Source: JAEXNA01 sp050486105
Lineage (GTDB): Bacteria > Vulcanimicrobiota > Xenobia > Xenobiales > JADMJV01
DNA: 34,877 nt
Direction of reading: 5' to 3'
Assembly: GCA_050486105.1 (NCBI GenBank)
Contig: JBJHCR010000021.1
Span: 1 to 34,877 of the forward strand
Shown: positions 1 through 7,485 of the stretch, piece after piece
Position numbering within the stretch: the first letter of the stretch is position 1
How the letters are laid out: each line of letters starts with the position of its first letter
Notes under the pieces: model-generated
Told to the model about the DNA's origin: nothing
What the model saw: only the letters and a program-made list of their open reading frames with translations
Database searches by the model: none
Position numbers and translations under genes: made by a program

Positions 1-96
1 TTGTCGCCAAATATTCTCGATATTACGCAAAAATGTCCAATTCCACAGGACCAAAATGCACTTCGCAATCTGTCAAGGGGGTTCCCGGTCGGACCT

Positions 97-1020
97 CTAC
101 GCTTTAGCGGTCTTTGGGGGCTCAGATTTGGGAGCTTCGGATTTCGGAGCAGCCTTGGGTGCTTCCACTTTGGGCGGCTCTGCCTTGGCAGGCTCCACCT
201 TAGGAGCTTCTGCAGCGGCGACTTCTACTTTGGCCGGCTCTTTGGTAGTTTCTTTGGCCACCTCTGTGGCTCCAGCCTCTCCAGTAGGTTTGGGATCCGT
301 TCCAGCTTCGCCGTCCTTAGCCGGTTCTGCGGGATCAGCAGGCTTGGCGTCGTCTGTCGGCTCCTTGTCTTTGATCTCGTCGGCAACTTCCTTAGCTTTG
401 TCTTTGCCCAACAGTTCCTCGAGCTTGGCTAAGAGTTCTTCGGAGAAATTGGACTTGTCGCCACCCTGCTCTGCACCCTGAGACTCACCTGCTGGAGCTG
501 ATTCACCAGCGGGCTGTCCGCCCTGCTCGGCACCTCCGGGCTGCTCAGCGCCTCCCGGCTGTCCACCTTGCTCGGCTCCTCCAGGTTGTTGACCTTCCTG
601 GCCCTGCTGATTGATTCCCAGAATCTGCTCGGCCATGCCGCGCACCATAGGATTAACCTGCTGGATTAAACCCGACTCAGCTCCTTGCTGGTAAGTCTGA
701 CCGAGCTGCTGCATGGCTTGCTGGCCTTGGTTCTGGTCGCCGCCGCCAGCTTGAGCTTGCATGACGCCTTGGATTCCCTGAACCAACTGCTGGGTCAACT
801 GCTGGGCGGCCCCATTCTGATTCCCAGCACCTTGGGCTCCGGCGGCCTCCTGAGCTTCTCGGCTCAAACCAGATTGATCTCCACCTCCGAAGAGGCTCTG
901 TAGAGGATTTTGAGCCCCCGCTTGTTGAGGTTGCCCGCCCTGGGCACCGATACCGGGGACGCCACCGAATGCCTGGTTGTCTCTGGGGCCGCCTATGGGG
1001 CCAAGTCCGCTGATTGCCAT
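97..1020 (-). CDS. Low-complexity Gln/Gly/Ala- then Pro/Ala/Lys/Glu-rich protein, unknown function
   Basis: 307 residues, not assigned to a family. The N-terminal half (about 1-180) is rich in Gly, Gln and Ala, with tandem GGAEQ/GGQP-type units near 145-185. A short charged helix-like stretch (about 187-215) follows. The last 90 residues are a Pro-Ala-Lys-Glu tail with repeated PKVE/PKSE units. There are no cysteines, very few aromatics, and no signal peptide or membrane segment. This composition resembles harpin-like or other heat-stable secreted proteins, and also intrinsically disordered linker proteins, but composition alone proves neither. An AAGGAAGG sequence lies about 11 bases before the ATG. 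It is downstream of lepB on the same strand with a gap of about 113 bases, so it may be co-transcribed. Being a gene is well supported; function is unknown. Confidence 0.65.
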   Translation of the reverse strand: MAISGLGPIGGPRDNQAFGGVPGIGAQGGQPQQAGAQNPLQSLFGGGDQSGLSREAQEAAGAQGAGNQNGAAQQLTQQLVQGIQGVMQAQAGGGDQNQGQQAMQQLGQTYQQGAESGLIQQVNPMVRGMAEQILGINQQGQEGQQPGGAEQGGQPGGAEQPGGAEQGGQPAGESAPAGESQGAEQGGDKSNFSEELLAKLEELLGKDKAKEVADEIKDKEPTDDAKPADPAEPAKDGEAGTDPKPTGEAGATEVAKETTKEPAKVEVAAAEAPKVEPAKAEPPKVEAPKAAPKSEAPKSEPPKTAKA

Positions 1021-1133
1021 AAAATTTTCTGCCTTCCTTACTGTTCGGTCTTACCCCAGTATACTTGGGTTATCCCAGGATACGAGCGCCGCATGTTAAT
1101 GGGATGTTAACACTGTTGACAAAATGTTACAAT

Positions 1134-1760
1134 TCATCTTGGAAAATTAAACAACTTCAATCGCGTGAAAGGAAAGAAGATGACTTCGGCCCGTCCGACA
1201 AGGTTTTCTAAGGGAATCTGACCGATATAACGAGAATCTCGAGAATCATTGCGATTGTCACCCATGACAAAAATGTGCCCGGGATCGATGGTGACCGGCC
1301 CGAAATCCTTTCTCATGGGTTCCAGGACATAGGGCTCTTCCAGCTTCTGTCCATTCAGCCAGAGCGAGCCTTCTTTGATTTCCAGAGTGTCGTAGGCCAC
1401 TCCGACCACCCTCTTTATGAGGTCGGTCTTGTCTCCACTGTAGCCCTCTTCGGTAGGCTGGAAAACCACAATGTCGCCGCGGACCGGATCGGTGACCTTA
1501 TAGATAACCTCGTTGACCAGGATAAAGTCATTGACCAAAAAGGTCGGAACCATGGATTCCGAGGGAATGTAGAAGCTCCGGACGACAAAGTGGATCAAGA
1601 GCAGAGCAACGACCCCTGCCCAGACGATAGAATCGATGGCTTCCTTGATTTTGGTCCGCGTCACTTTCCCAAACGTCCCCAAAAGGGAGGGTTTCACGTG
1701 AGTCACCAAACGAAATAGGGCCAAGATGGCCAAGATATAGATGAGTACTGTTTCTGTCAT
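1134..1760 (-). CDS. lepB: Signal peptidase I
   Basis: Membrane serine protease (family S26) that removes signal peptides from exported proteins at the outer face of the cytoplasmic membrane. Of 208 residues, two hydrophobic segments occupy about 3-20 and 44-61. The box with the catalytic serine (PSESM, Ser69) and the general-base lysine (KRVVG, Lys116) are both present, as is the C-terminal GDNRNDSRDSR box (about 168-178). The length is typical for the short signal peptidases of many bacteria. The start codon overlaps the stop of the upstream L,D-transpeptidase gene by four bases (ATGA), so the two are probably translationally coupled. Identity is secure. Confidence 0.96.
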   Translation of the reverse strand: MTETVLIYILAILALFRLVTHVKPSLLGTFGKVTRTKIKEAIDSIVWAGVVALLLIHFVVRSFYIPSESMVPTFLVNDFILVNEVIYKVTDPVRGDIVVFQPTEEGYSGDKTDLIKRVVGVAYDTLEIKEGSLWLNGQKLEEPYVLEPMRKDFGPVTIDPGHIFVMGDNRNDSRDSRYIGQIPLENLVGRAEVIFFPFTRLKLFNFPR

Positions 1761-2698
1761 GGTGCGAGCCCCTGAGCCTCTCTCCGAATCTCCTCAAAAA
1801 GGGCACCCCGCCTGCTGATCTCCATGGTTGTACCCAAGTCGAGGCTCACCAATTGGGCCAAAGAGCCGGTTAGAGACTGTCCTAATCTGCGCTCGGCGGC
1901 CACTTTGGGAGCCTGCTTACCGTAGATATCAAAAAAGGTTGCCATCTTGATGCGTCCTGTTTGGTCCTTGCCGAACTTCACCGTTTCATATTCGATTCGA
2001 ACCGGCCATCCAACTTGAACCTCCCGGAAGAGTTGTTCCACCACTTCCGGGTAGGCTCGAATACATCCGTGGGTCACAGCATTTCCGATATTGAGCGGGT
2101 CGTTGGTTCCATGAATACCCGTTCTGGTCAAGGATAGCCCGATCCAATGCTTTCCAAGTGGGTTGTCCTCACCTGGAGGTACAGGTCCTTTCCTGTCTGA
2201 CCAAGCCGGAGGATACCAGGTTGGGTTGGCGATGCGTTCGATAATATGATAGTTGCCGGTAGGGGTCGGAGATTCGGTTTCATCTCCTATGGAGACGGCG
2301 ACAAAGCGCTGGAATTGACCCCCACGGAAAAAGTACAGCCCCCGTTCTGGCAAGTTCAAGACGATCCCGTTGGCCGGGGGATCTTTAGGCAGGATCCTCT
2401 GCAGAGGGATGACCAACTCAGTTCCCGGATCGATCTCCACTGCAAGGGGGGAGTATCCGTTGGCAAATGCCAGATGGTCGACGGCTAACTGATAACGCCG
2501 AGCTATCGACAAGAGATCTTCCCCGGCCCTGACCGTGTGCAGTCGATTGGTCCCTACCATGGGTCGGTAATCAACACTGGCGGATTGCCCTGAGCACGGG
2601 GTGATCAACAGCACCTGCAGCAGGGCCAGCGAGGCCAAGTGTCGACAAGTACGCAGCAAGCCTCCGCACTCATACAGTCGCTGAAAGGGTCTATGCAT
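1757..2698 (-). CDS. Exported LysM - YkuD L,D-transpeptidase
   Basis: Periplasmic enzyme expected to form 3-3 peptidoglycan cross-links or to attach proteins to the wall. Using the ATG at 2698 (313 residues), a basic N-terminus and hydrophobic run (about 20-36) act as export signal. A LysM domain (about 53-99, HTVRAGEDLLSIARRY) binds glycan. The YkuD domain (about 111-240) holds a conserved His in GIHGTND and the catalytic Cys in THGCIR (Cys212). The reading frame stays open to 2794, and an ATG at 2713 preceded by GGTGAGG is an alternative start. The chosen ATG shares a GCATGC palindrome with the ATG of the divergent gene at 2697. Downstream it is coupled to lepB. Confidence 0.9.
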   Translation of the reverse strand: MHRPFQRLYECGGLLRTCRHLASLALLQVLLITPCSGQSASVDYRPMVGTNRLHTVRAGEDLLSIARRYQLAVDHLAFANGYSPLAVEIDPGTELVIPLQRILPKDPPANGIVLNLPERGLYFFRGGQFQRFVAVSIGDETESPTPTGNYHIIERIANPTWYPPAWSDRKGPVPPGEDNPLGKHWIGLSLTRTGIHGTNDPLNIGNAVTHGCIRAYPEVVEQLFREVQVGWPVRIEYETVKFGKDQTGRIKMATFFDIYGKQAPKVAAERRLGQSLTGSLAQLVSLDLGTTMEISRRGALFEEIRREAQGLAP

Positions 2699-3293
2699 GC
2701 GAAACTCTATCATCCTCACCACCAATTTTCGGGCCTTTCGGGCGCTTAGCCTGGGCCCCTTCCTATTGTTCAGCTTGATCGCTGCAAACAGCATCGTGGT
2801 CCTGGCCCAAACGGTCGAACCCTGTGGGCAGCGCTATAGTTTCGAGGGATTAGGTATATCTGTTCAAGCTCCTGGAAATTGGGAGTCCTTCAAGGCCGAA
2901 GGTTCCAGGGTCAATGACCGACTTCACCTCCAATCCAATTTTGAGGCCCAACTCCAAGGTCAAGCCACTTTCTCCACTTACCCACTCCAGGGAAACTGGG
3001 AAGACTTGATCCGGAGGCAGACTTATCATCTGGTAGTTGTTCTGGGTGCCAAACTCTCAGTGAATGAAGCTCTGACGCTCCACGGTTGCCGAGGTCACAA
3101 ATGGGTCTACGAAACCCGTGGGGCCGACGGGGTCGATCGGCTTTTTTATCGGCTTTACCTGGCCTTGCCAGGGGAACTCTCGGCCCAGCGCCTGCTGGTC
3201 CTTCACGCCACCACGGAAGCCCAAGAGAGCTTCACCGCAGTTCCTATTTTCAACCAAATGGCCAGGAGCCTCACCTTGGGGCTGTCAGAATAA
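2697..3293 (+). CDS. Exported protein of unknown function, PsbP/DcrB-like fold possible
   Basis: 198 residues. Residues 1-38 read as a signal peptide (basic start, long hydrophobic run, VLAQ cleavage-like end), so the mature protein is about 160 residues and extracytoplasmic. The mature part opens with a GLGISVQAPGNW segment and has a TYPLQGNWEDL region. That layout, a small alpha/beta domain beginning with 'surface strand, P-x-x-W', resembles the PsbP/DcrB/DUF1795 group; this is inference from pattern only. Two cysteines are present (about 42 and 127). It is divergent from the L,D-transpeptidase gene, with start codons overlapping at 2697-2698. Its 3' end overlaps that of the convergent gene at 3285 by 9 bases. 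Confidence 0.72.
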   Translation: MRNSIILTTNFRAFRALSLGPFLLFSLIAANSIVVLAQTVEPCGQRYSFEGLGISVQAPGNWESFKAEGSRVNDRLHLQSNFEAQLQGQATFSTYPLQGNWEDLIRRQTYHLVVVLGAKLSVNEALTLHGCRGHKWVYETRGADGVDRLFYRLYLALPGELSAQRLLVLHATTEAQESFTAVPIFNQMARSLTLGLSE

Positions 3294-4049
3294 TCCAGGC
3301 ACCTTGGGGATCAGGTCTTTGGGCAACTGAATCAGCACCGGGCGAGCCTCAGTCTTAAGCCAAAGCAGAAGTTGAGCCATATTCTCTTCACTCATGGAAG
3401 TGCAACCTGCGGTGGGACTGCCTGGGCTTCTCTCGAGATGAAAAAATATGCACGACCCTAGGCCGGCTTCTGCTGAGGGACAATTATGACCCACCACCAA
3501 ACCTAAACGGTAGAGCGGAATCTTCATCGTCTCAGCCGATCTCCAAGTCACTCCACCCACCTCTTTAGGATCCACCACCTGATTGTACAAGGCATGATCG
3601 GGATCATCGACGCACTGCTGCTCTTCCAAGATGAGAAAAGGAAGGTTTTCCGGAGAATATCCCGGAGGAGTCGATGGATGGCCGAAGGCGCTGAGGATCC
3701 AAAAAAGACCAGCGGGCGCACGCCCATCGCCTTCCCGTTTTCTTGGCCCATCCGGCTTGTCGTCGGACATCAGGTCGCTCTTCCCCCAGCCCAAACCCGA
3801 GCGTCCCAGATTGACTGTAATCGGTTCCCAAACCTGCTGCCAAGGGTCGGCGTCACTGCTGCGTTGATAACATCTCATGCGAGCCACCGGGGCATCCCAA
3901 CTCTCTGAGTCCACTAGGATCAACTGTCTTGCCTCCTCGGGCAGCTCGGAAAAAGGAAGGGCCCAAACCGCTTGACCCAGCAGCAGCACTGCCAACAACA
4001 AGGGTGCCGATCTTCTCTTAAGGAACTCGAAAACGGCGGTACAAATCAT
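3285..4049 (-). CDS. Exported L,D-transpeptidase-like protein (COG3786-type YkuD)
   Basis: 254 residues with a hydrophobic export segment at about 15-31. The catalytic signature lies near the C-terminus: a conserved His in IFFHLE (His204) and the nucleophile Cys in TAGCTSM (Cys216). Other conserved blocks are APAGLFWI (about 111-118) and the GLVVGHN segment. The TAGCTSM form, instead of HGCIR, is that of the COG3786 branch, whose members modify or cleave peptidoglycan peptides, so the exact reaction is uncertain. The start overlaps the stop of the SMUG1 gene by four bases (ATGA), suggesting coupling. The functional link between wall enzyme and DNA repair enzyme is probably only transcriptional. 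Confidence 0.85.
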   Translation of the reverse strand: MICTAVFEFLKRRSAPLLLAVLLLGQAVWALPFSELPEEARQLILVDSESWDAPVARMRCYQRSSDADPWQQVWEPITVNLGRSGLGWGKSDLMSDDKPDGPRKREGDGRAPAGLFWILSAFGHPSTPPGYSPENLPFLILEEQQCVDDPDHALYNQVVDPKEVGGVTWRSAETMKIPLYRLGLVVGHNCPSAEAGLGSCIFFHLERSPGSPTAGCTSMSEENMAQLLLWLKTEARPVLIQLPKDLIPKVPGLF

Positions 4050-4771
4050 GGGGTTCTCTTCTCCAGACCTAAGATAGGGGCCACGCTTGCGGCCCAGTCA
4101 CGATTTGCCTGGGGATTGGCAGGCGATGGGTGGGGCACGTTTTCTACAGAAAAATTGAGTCCCTCCGTTCTCTGAAGTTCCTCCAGGCGTTCGGTGGCAA
4201 AACGTCCCACCCCGAAGGCTTTAGCTGGCCTCAAAAGGTCGAGAACTCGAACAAGACATCGATTGCAAGCGTGAAACAAGGCCTCTCTCTCGTTTCTCGG
4301 CAGGCGATCAGGCGTTCGATTCCTGCCACCTTCTTCCAAGAATATTAAAGGGCAATAGTTCAGCACCAAGAACTCTTGTTGAAAGGCTTGGGCACAACTG
4401 AAATAGTCTCTAAAGAGACCCCATAGCCTCCTGCCAGAAACCTCGCTTCGGCGGCAATCGAACCCCAAAATGGGCCGAGCGGGATGGGTTTTTCGGGGTT
4501 GCTTTACCGCACCCGAAAGACGGAGCCAGTCGCGAACGACTGAGACCTCACCAAAGGGAACCCCGGTCTGGGCCATTCCCCATGGACCAGGGTTCATGCC
4601 CAGCAACAACGTCCGCCCCGAAGGTCCGGATACAAAGCCCTCTAAGTAGCGACCATAGGTTTCCCAAGCGTAGTCTAAAGGGTTGTAGACGTGAACCACA
4701 GGAGGGGCGAACACCAGGGAATCCACCTCAGAAGAGTGGGTCCGGTAGATCGATTGCAGCTGCTCATACAC
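4046..4771 (-). CDS. smug1: SMUG1-type single-strand-selective uracil-DNA glycosylase
   Basis: Base-excision repair enzyme removing uracil and oxidised pyrimidines such as 5-hydroxymethyluracil. The 241 residues cover the whole SMUG1 fold. Motif 1 (GMNPGPWGMAQTGVPFGEV, 58-76) contains Asn60, equivalent to human Asn85. Motif 2 (PHPSPANPQAN, 213-223) contains His214, equivalent to human His239. The base-recognition Asn sits in VLNYCP (Asn138), and SEVSGRRLWG matches the vertebrate SEVSG block. Similarity to animal SMUG1 is strikingly high from recalled motifs. The gene starts 8 bases inside the end of the upstream DegT-family gene and is coupled to the L,D-transpeptidase gene downstream. Confidence 0.93.
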   Translation of the reverse strand: MYEQLQSIYRTHSSEVDSLVFAPPVVHVYNPLDYAWETYGRYLEGFVSGPSGRTLLLGMNPGPWGMAQTGVPFGEVSVVRDWLRLSGAVKQPRKTHPARPILGFDCRRSEVSGRRLWGLFRDYFSCAQAFQQEFLVLNYCPLIFLEEGGRNRTPDRLPRNEREALFHACNRCLVRVLDLLRPAKAFGVGRFATERLEELQRTEGLNFSVENVPHPSPANPQANRDWAASVAPILGLEKRTP

Positions 4772-5981
4772 TTGTCGGCTCTTCCCTTTGGTGGCGCACC
4801 AACTCGGAAGCGTGGCGCTGAATCTTGGAAAAAGCCACGGCCAAAGGTCCCACGGTATCAGCCTCCAGGACCGGAATAGACAAACATTGGGACGACAGCA
4901 TATCGGTCCTGGGTAGCGGTCGAGTGGAGTATCCGCAGTAAGCCTGGTGGGTGTGGCAGGGAGGAGAGAAGTACGCCCTGCTGGGCACCCCTTCTTCCTG
5001 GAGCGCCCAGGCTAGAGTGTCCCTAGAGCAGCCGAAACTGCCGGCATCGATCTTAATGGTGAAATCCTTGTAGGTCGATCGACAATCCTGACTTATCTGC
5101 TGAAACGACACTCCGGACAGCGATGAGAGTGCCCCATTGAGAGAGCAAGCCATCTCATTGCGGTGAGCCACCACTTCGTCCAAGAGAGTCAAAGAACCAC
5201 GGGCCAAACAAGCGTGAAACTCTGACATCCTGGCATTCATTCCGGCAAAGACCGAGCCGTAGGAGCCGTCATTGCCGTATTCTCTAGCCAAAACCAGTTC
5301 CCGTGCCAACTCGGAGTCCTCGGTAGTGATCAGGCCTCCCTCTCCAGCCACCACCATCTTGGTGGGGGTAAGTGAAAACACCTGACACCAGCCCTGACCG
5401 CCGATCGGTCGCCCATTTTCCAGAGAACCAAAGGCGTGGGCCGCATCGTAGATGATAGGGACTCTAAATCGCCCGCAAAGGTTCTCTAGAGTTTCACTGG
5501 GCAAGGGATTGCCAAAGCAGTGCACTGCAAGAACTCCGGCCAATTTGGGCTCAGAGAGGGCCTCCTCAAGGTCTCCAAGGCAAAGATTCATGGAGTTCTG
5601 GTCGACCTCGAGAAAGTAGGGCTCGAATCCCGCCCAAATGATGGCTGCGACGCTTGCCATAAAGGTGTAGGATGGCACCGCGACCAGAGTTTTCGAGGTT
5701 CCTTGCACCCGTCGCTTCAGAGCCTGCAAGCAAAGCATGAGTCCTGAAGTGCACGATGAAACACCCACCGCGTGGCTGACCTCCAGCCTAGCGGCCGATT
5801 CTTCCTCGAATAGTCGAAGCTCCGGTCCTTTGGTCAATTGGCCAGTGTCCAGGATTCTGGACATAGCTTCCAGCACGGAATCACGTTTGGGAAGTCGAGG
5901 TGCCGCCAAGGGCAACGAAGGAGAAAAAACGGGGTTTCCCCCGAGCACCACTGGAAGATCGTCCGACAGAGACTTTGACAT
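4764..5981 (-). CDS. DegT/DnrJ/EryC1/StrS family PLP aminotransferase
   Basis: PLP enzyme of the sugar-aminotransferase family, typically adding an amino group to a nucleotide-linked keto-sugar for surface polysaccharide or glycan modification. With the ATG at 5981 it is 405 residues, normal for the family. Visible motifs are LDTGQLTKGPEL near the N-terminus, the cofactor region GVSSCTSGLML, the IYDAAHAFGS block (Asp binding the pyridine nitrogen) and the PLP lysine in SLTPTKMVVAGEGG. The frame stays open to 6191 with further ATGs (for example 6011), but the family alignment begins shortly after MSKSLSDD. No sugar-biosynthesis partners are present, so the substrate is unknown. It is divergent from the pilin genes. 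Confidence 0.88.
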   Translation of the reverse strand: MSKSLSDDLPVVLGGNPVFSPSLPLAAPRLPKRDSVLEAMSRILDTGQLTKGPELRLFEEESAARLEVSHAVGVSSCTSGLMLCLQALKRRVQGTSKTLVAVPSYTFMASVAAIIWAGFEPYFLEVDQNSMNLCLGDLEEALSEPKLAGVLAVHCFGNPLPSETLENLCGRFRVPIIYDAAHAFGSLENGRPIGGQGWCQVFSLTPTKMVVAGEGGLITTEDSELARELVLAREYGNDGSYGSVFAGMNARMSEFHACLARGSLTLLDEVVAHRNEMACSLNGALSSLSGVSFQQISQDCRSTYKDFTIKIDAGSFGCSRDTLAWALQEEGVPSRAYFSPPCHTHQAYCGYSTRPLPRTDMLSSQCLSIPVLEADTVGPLAVAFSKIQRHASELVRHQREEPTSV

Positions 5982-6095
5982 GGTCGTTTGGTTCTGCTGT
6001 GCCCAAGTCATCCCTGCCGTGGTTGCGCCACCTGCAAGCCAAGGTGGGTTCAATCGGGACAAGGAGGACGGCGCTTTCAGGAGAACCTTCCGAGC

Positions 6096-6551
6096 ATGCG
6101 TTTGGGGCTCAAAATAGTCTTGTCTCGAGGCCGTTTCAAGAGAGGACCCCGCTCTGTGCTCTGCCGACGGTGCTCGCACGGTGCCGGCCACCTTCTGAGC
6201 GAGTTTCTGGTGAGCATGGGAATCCTCTTCTTGCTTATGTTGGCCAACGTTGCCGTGTTGAGTTCCGCTGCTGATTGGGCCAATTCCTCAAGCCAGAACC
6301 GTCAAGCCTTGGTGGTGGCTCGGGAAGGTATGGAACAGGCTATCGCTGCCGAGCGAGCCGAAGATTTTCCCGAATTGCAGCGGGCTTTCACTTTTCCAGG
6401 AAGCCGTCCAGGTACGGTCCTAGTTCTCAGCCGGACCATAACCGTGGAGCCCCTAGGCGAACATGAGAACTTTTCTTTAGTTCAGGTCAACGTATCCTGG
6501 TCAGATGACCACCCTCCCGTCGTCTTGGAGCGCTATGTCCGCAAACATTGA
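6096..6551 (+). CDS. Type IV prepilin-like minor pilin (PilV/GspI position)
   Basis: A class III signal peptide is visible: a basic leader, then Gly before HLLSEFLVSMGILFLLML, with Glu at +5 of the mature chain as in true pilins. The hydrophobic helix runs about 20 residues past the cleavage site. The start chosen is the ATG at 6096, preceded by AGGAG about 12 bases upstream; the longer frame from 5988 has non-pilin sequence. The leader is long, about 31 residues. The mature part (about 120 residues) has a REGMEQAIAAERAEDFPELQ helix and a beta-rich C-terminus, as in PilV or GspI pseudopilins. It is first of three overlapping pilin-like genes. The subtype (T4P or type II secretion) cannot be decided here. 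Confidence 0.82.
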   Translation: MRLGLKIVLSRGRFKRGPRSVLCRRCSHGAGHLLSEFLVSMGILFLLMLANVAVLSSAADWANSSSQNRQALVVAREGMEQAIAAERAEDFPELQRAFTFPGSRPGTVLVLSRTITVEPLGEHENFSLVQVNVSWSDDHPPVVLERYVRKH

Positions 6552-7029
6552 TTGGGAGAGCCTGAGGACTGTTGGTGTCTCCCTCCTAGGGTCTTTGCTT
6601 GGCGTGGTTTCCGGATTGATCTTCCTATTCGCGGCTTTTGCCGCGGTGACTCTTGAGTCCCGAGATTTTCGAGGACCGTATTCTCAAGTCGAGCCTGTCC
6701 TCGAGGCTCTAGAATCGGATTTGCTCAATCTGGCTTCGGAGCCTCAGCCGACTAGCGAATCCACCGATAGTTTTACTCTGGCTATTTTTGATGATTCCCC
6801 GGGGGGTAGCGCTCGGATTCTCTACGAGATCCGCCCAATCTCTGGAGATGTCTATCGACAGGTTTCGGACCTGAGCCAGGAATCCGAAGAGGAAGGTCCG
6901 CAAATCCAGAAATTGGGTCGGGTCTCGGGACTCGAATTCCAGATTCAACCTGGCTATATAGAGCTCAGATGGCCGGACCGAGGAATTGTCCGGACTCAGA
7001 CAATGGCCACCAAGAGAGGATTTCGTTAA
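6535..7029 (+). CDS. Minor pilin-like protein (PilW/GspJ position)
   Basis: 164 residues from the ATG at 6535, which overlaps the preceding gene by 17 bases. An N-terminal hydrophobic segment (about 14-38) follows a short leader with a Gly (TVG before VSLLGSLLG) that could be a prepilin peptidase site, but the +5 position is Gly rather than Glu. After the helix comes a VLEALESDLLNLASE region, which recalls the conserved first helix of PilW/GspJ proteins, then a globular beta-rich domain. Function is inferred from the order: pilin with Glu5, larger pilin, PilX-like pilin. The divergent signal sequence makes cleavage by prepilin peptidase uncertain. Confidence 0.68.
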   Translation: MSANIDWESLRTVGVSLLGSLLGVVSGLIFLFAAFAAVTLESRDFRGPYSQVEPVLEALESDLLNLASEPQPTSESTDSFTLAIFDDSPGGSARILYEIRPISGDVYRQVSDLSQESEEEGPQIQKLGRVSGLEFQIQPGYIELRWPDRGIVRTQTMATKRGFR

Positions 7030-7032
7030 AGG

Positions 7033-7485
7033 ATGAGACCTCAATGTTTACGCTCCTCGGCCGGCTATCTTGTGCTGCTGGTCTCGATCCTGGTCTCGGT
7101 GGTTACCATTGGCTATTTGGGTCAGGCCGCCGAAGCCGCGGAAGGTCAGAGAAAAGTCCAACAGGACCAGACCAGAATCTCCGCCCTGTATGCCGCCGAA
7201 AGCGCTCTGCTGATGACCGAGTCCCTGATCGTCGAAAACCCCCAAAACATTCCACCAAGCGGAACCTGGAGGGCGGTGAGGCTGACCTCCTCTCAGGCTT
7301 CAGCCCGAGCAGAAATTTTGCACTCGCCCGAGACCCCAAACGCCTTGAGCATTCTGGTGCGGAGTCGCGCCAGACAGGGCAACGACGGCACTCAAGTCAT
7401 AATCAGGTCAAGCTGGCAAAAGGATCAGAACACCTGGCGTTGTGTAGGTCGAAGTCTCCTAACCAATGAGATTGACAGGACCTGA
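7033..7485 (+). CDS. Minor pilin-like protein (PilX/GspK position)
   Basis: 150 residues. The leader ends in SSAG before YLVLLVSILVSVVTIGYLG, a hydrophobic helix without Glu at +5, as in PilX and GspK proteins that sit at the tip of a pilus. The following ALYAAESALLMTESL stretch matches the usual 'A-x-x-AE-x-AL' segment after the transmembrane helix in PilX-type pilins. The gene begins 3 bases after the previous stop with AAAGG just upstream, and its last 20 bases overlap the start of the histidine kinase gene, so all four are probably co-expressed. The pilin relationship rests on the N-terminus and on position; the globular part is unrecognised. Confidence 0.7.
   Translation: MRPQCLRSSAGYLVLLVSILVSVVTIGYLGQAAEAAEGQRKVQQDQTRISALYAAESALLMTESLIVENPQNIPPSGTWRAVRLTSSQASARAEILHSPETPNALSILVRSRARQGNDGTQVIIRSSWQKDQNTWRCVGRSLLTNEIDRT

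Noticed and set aside
1050..1130. TTGACA near 1117 followed by TACAAT as a plus-strand promoter
   Set aside because: Only six bases separate the boxes, far from the usual 16-18, and no plus-strand gene follows.
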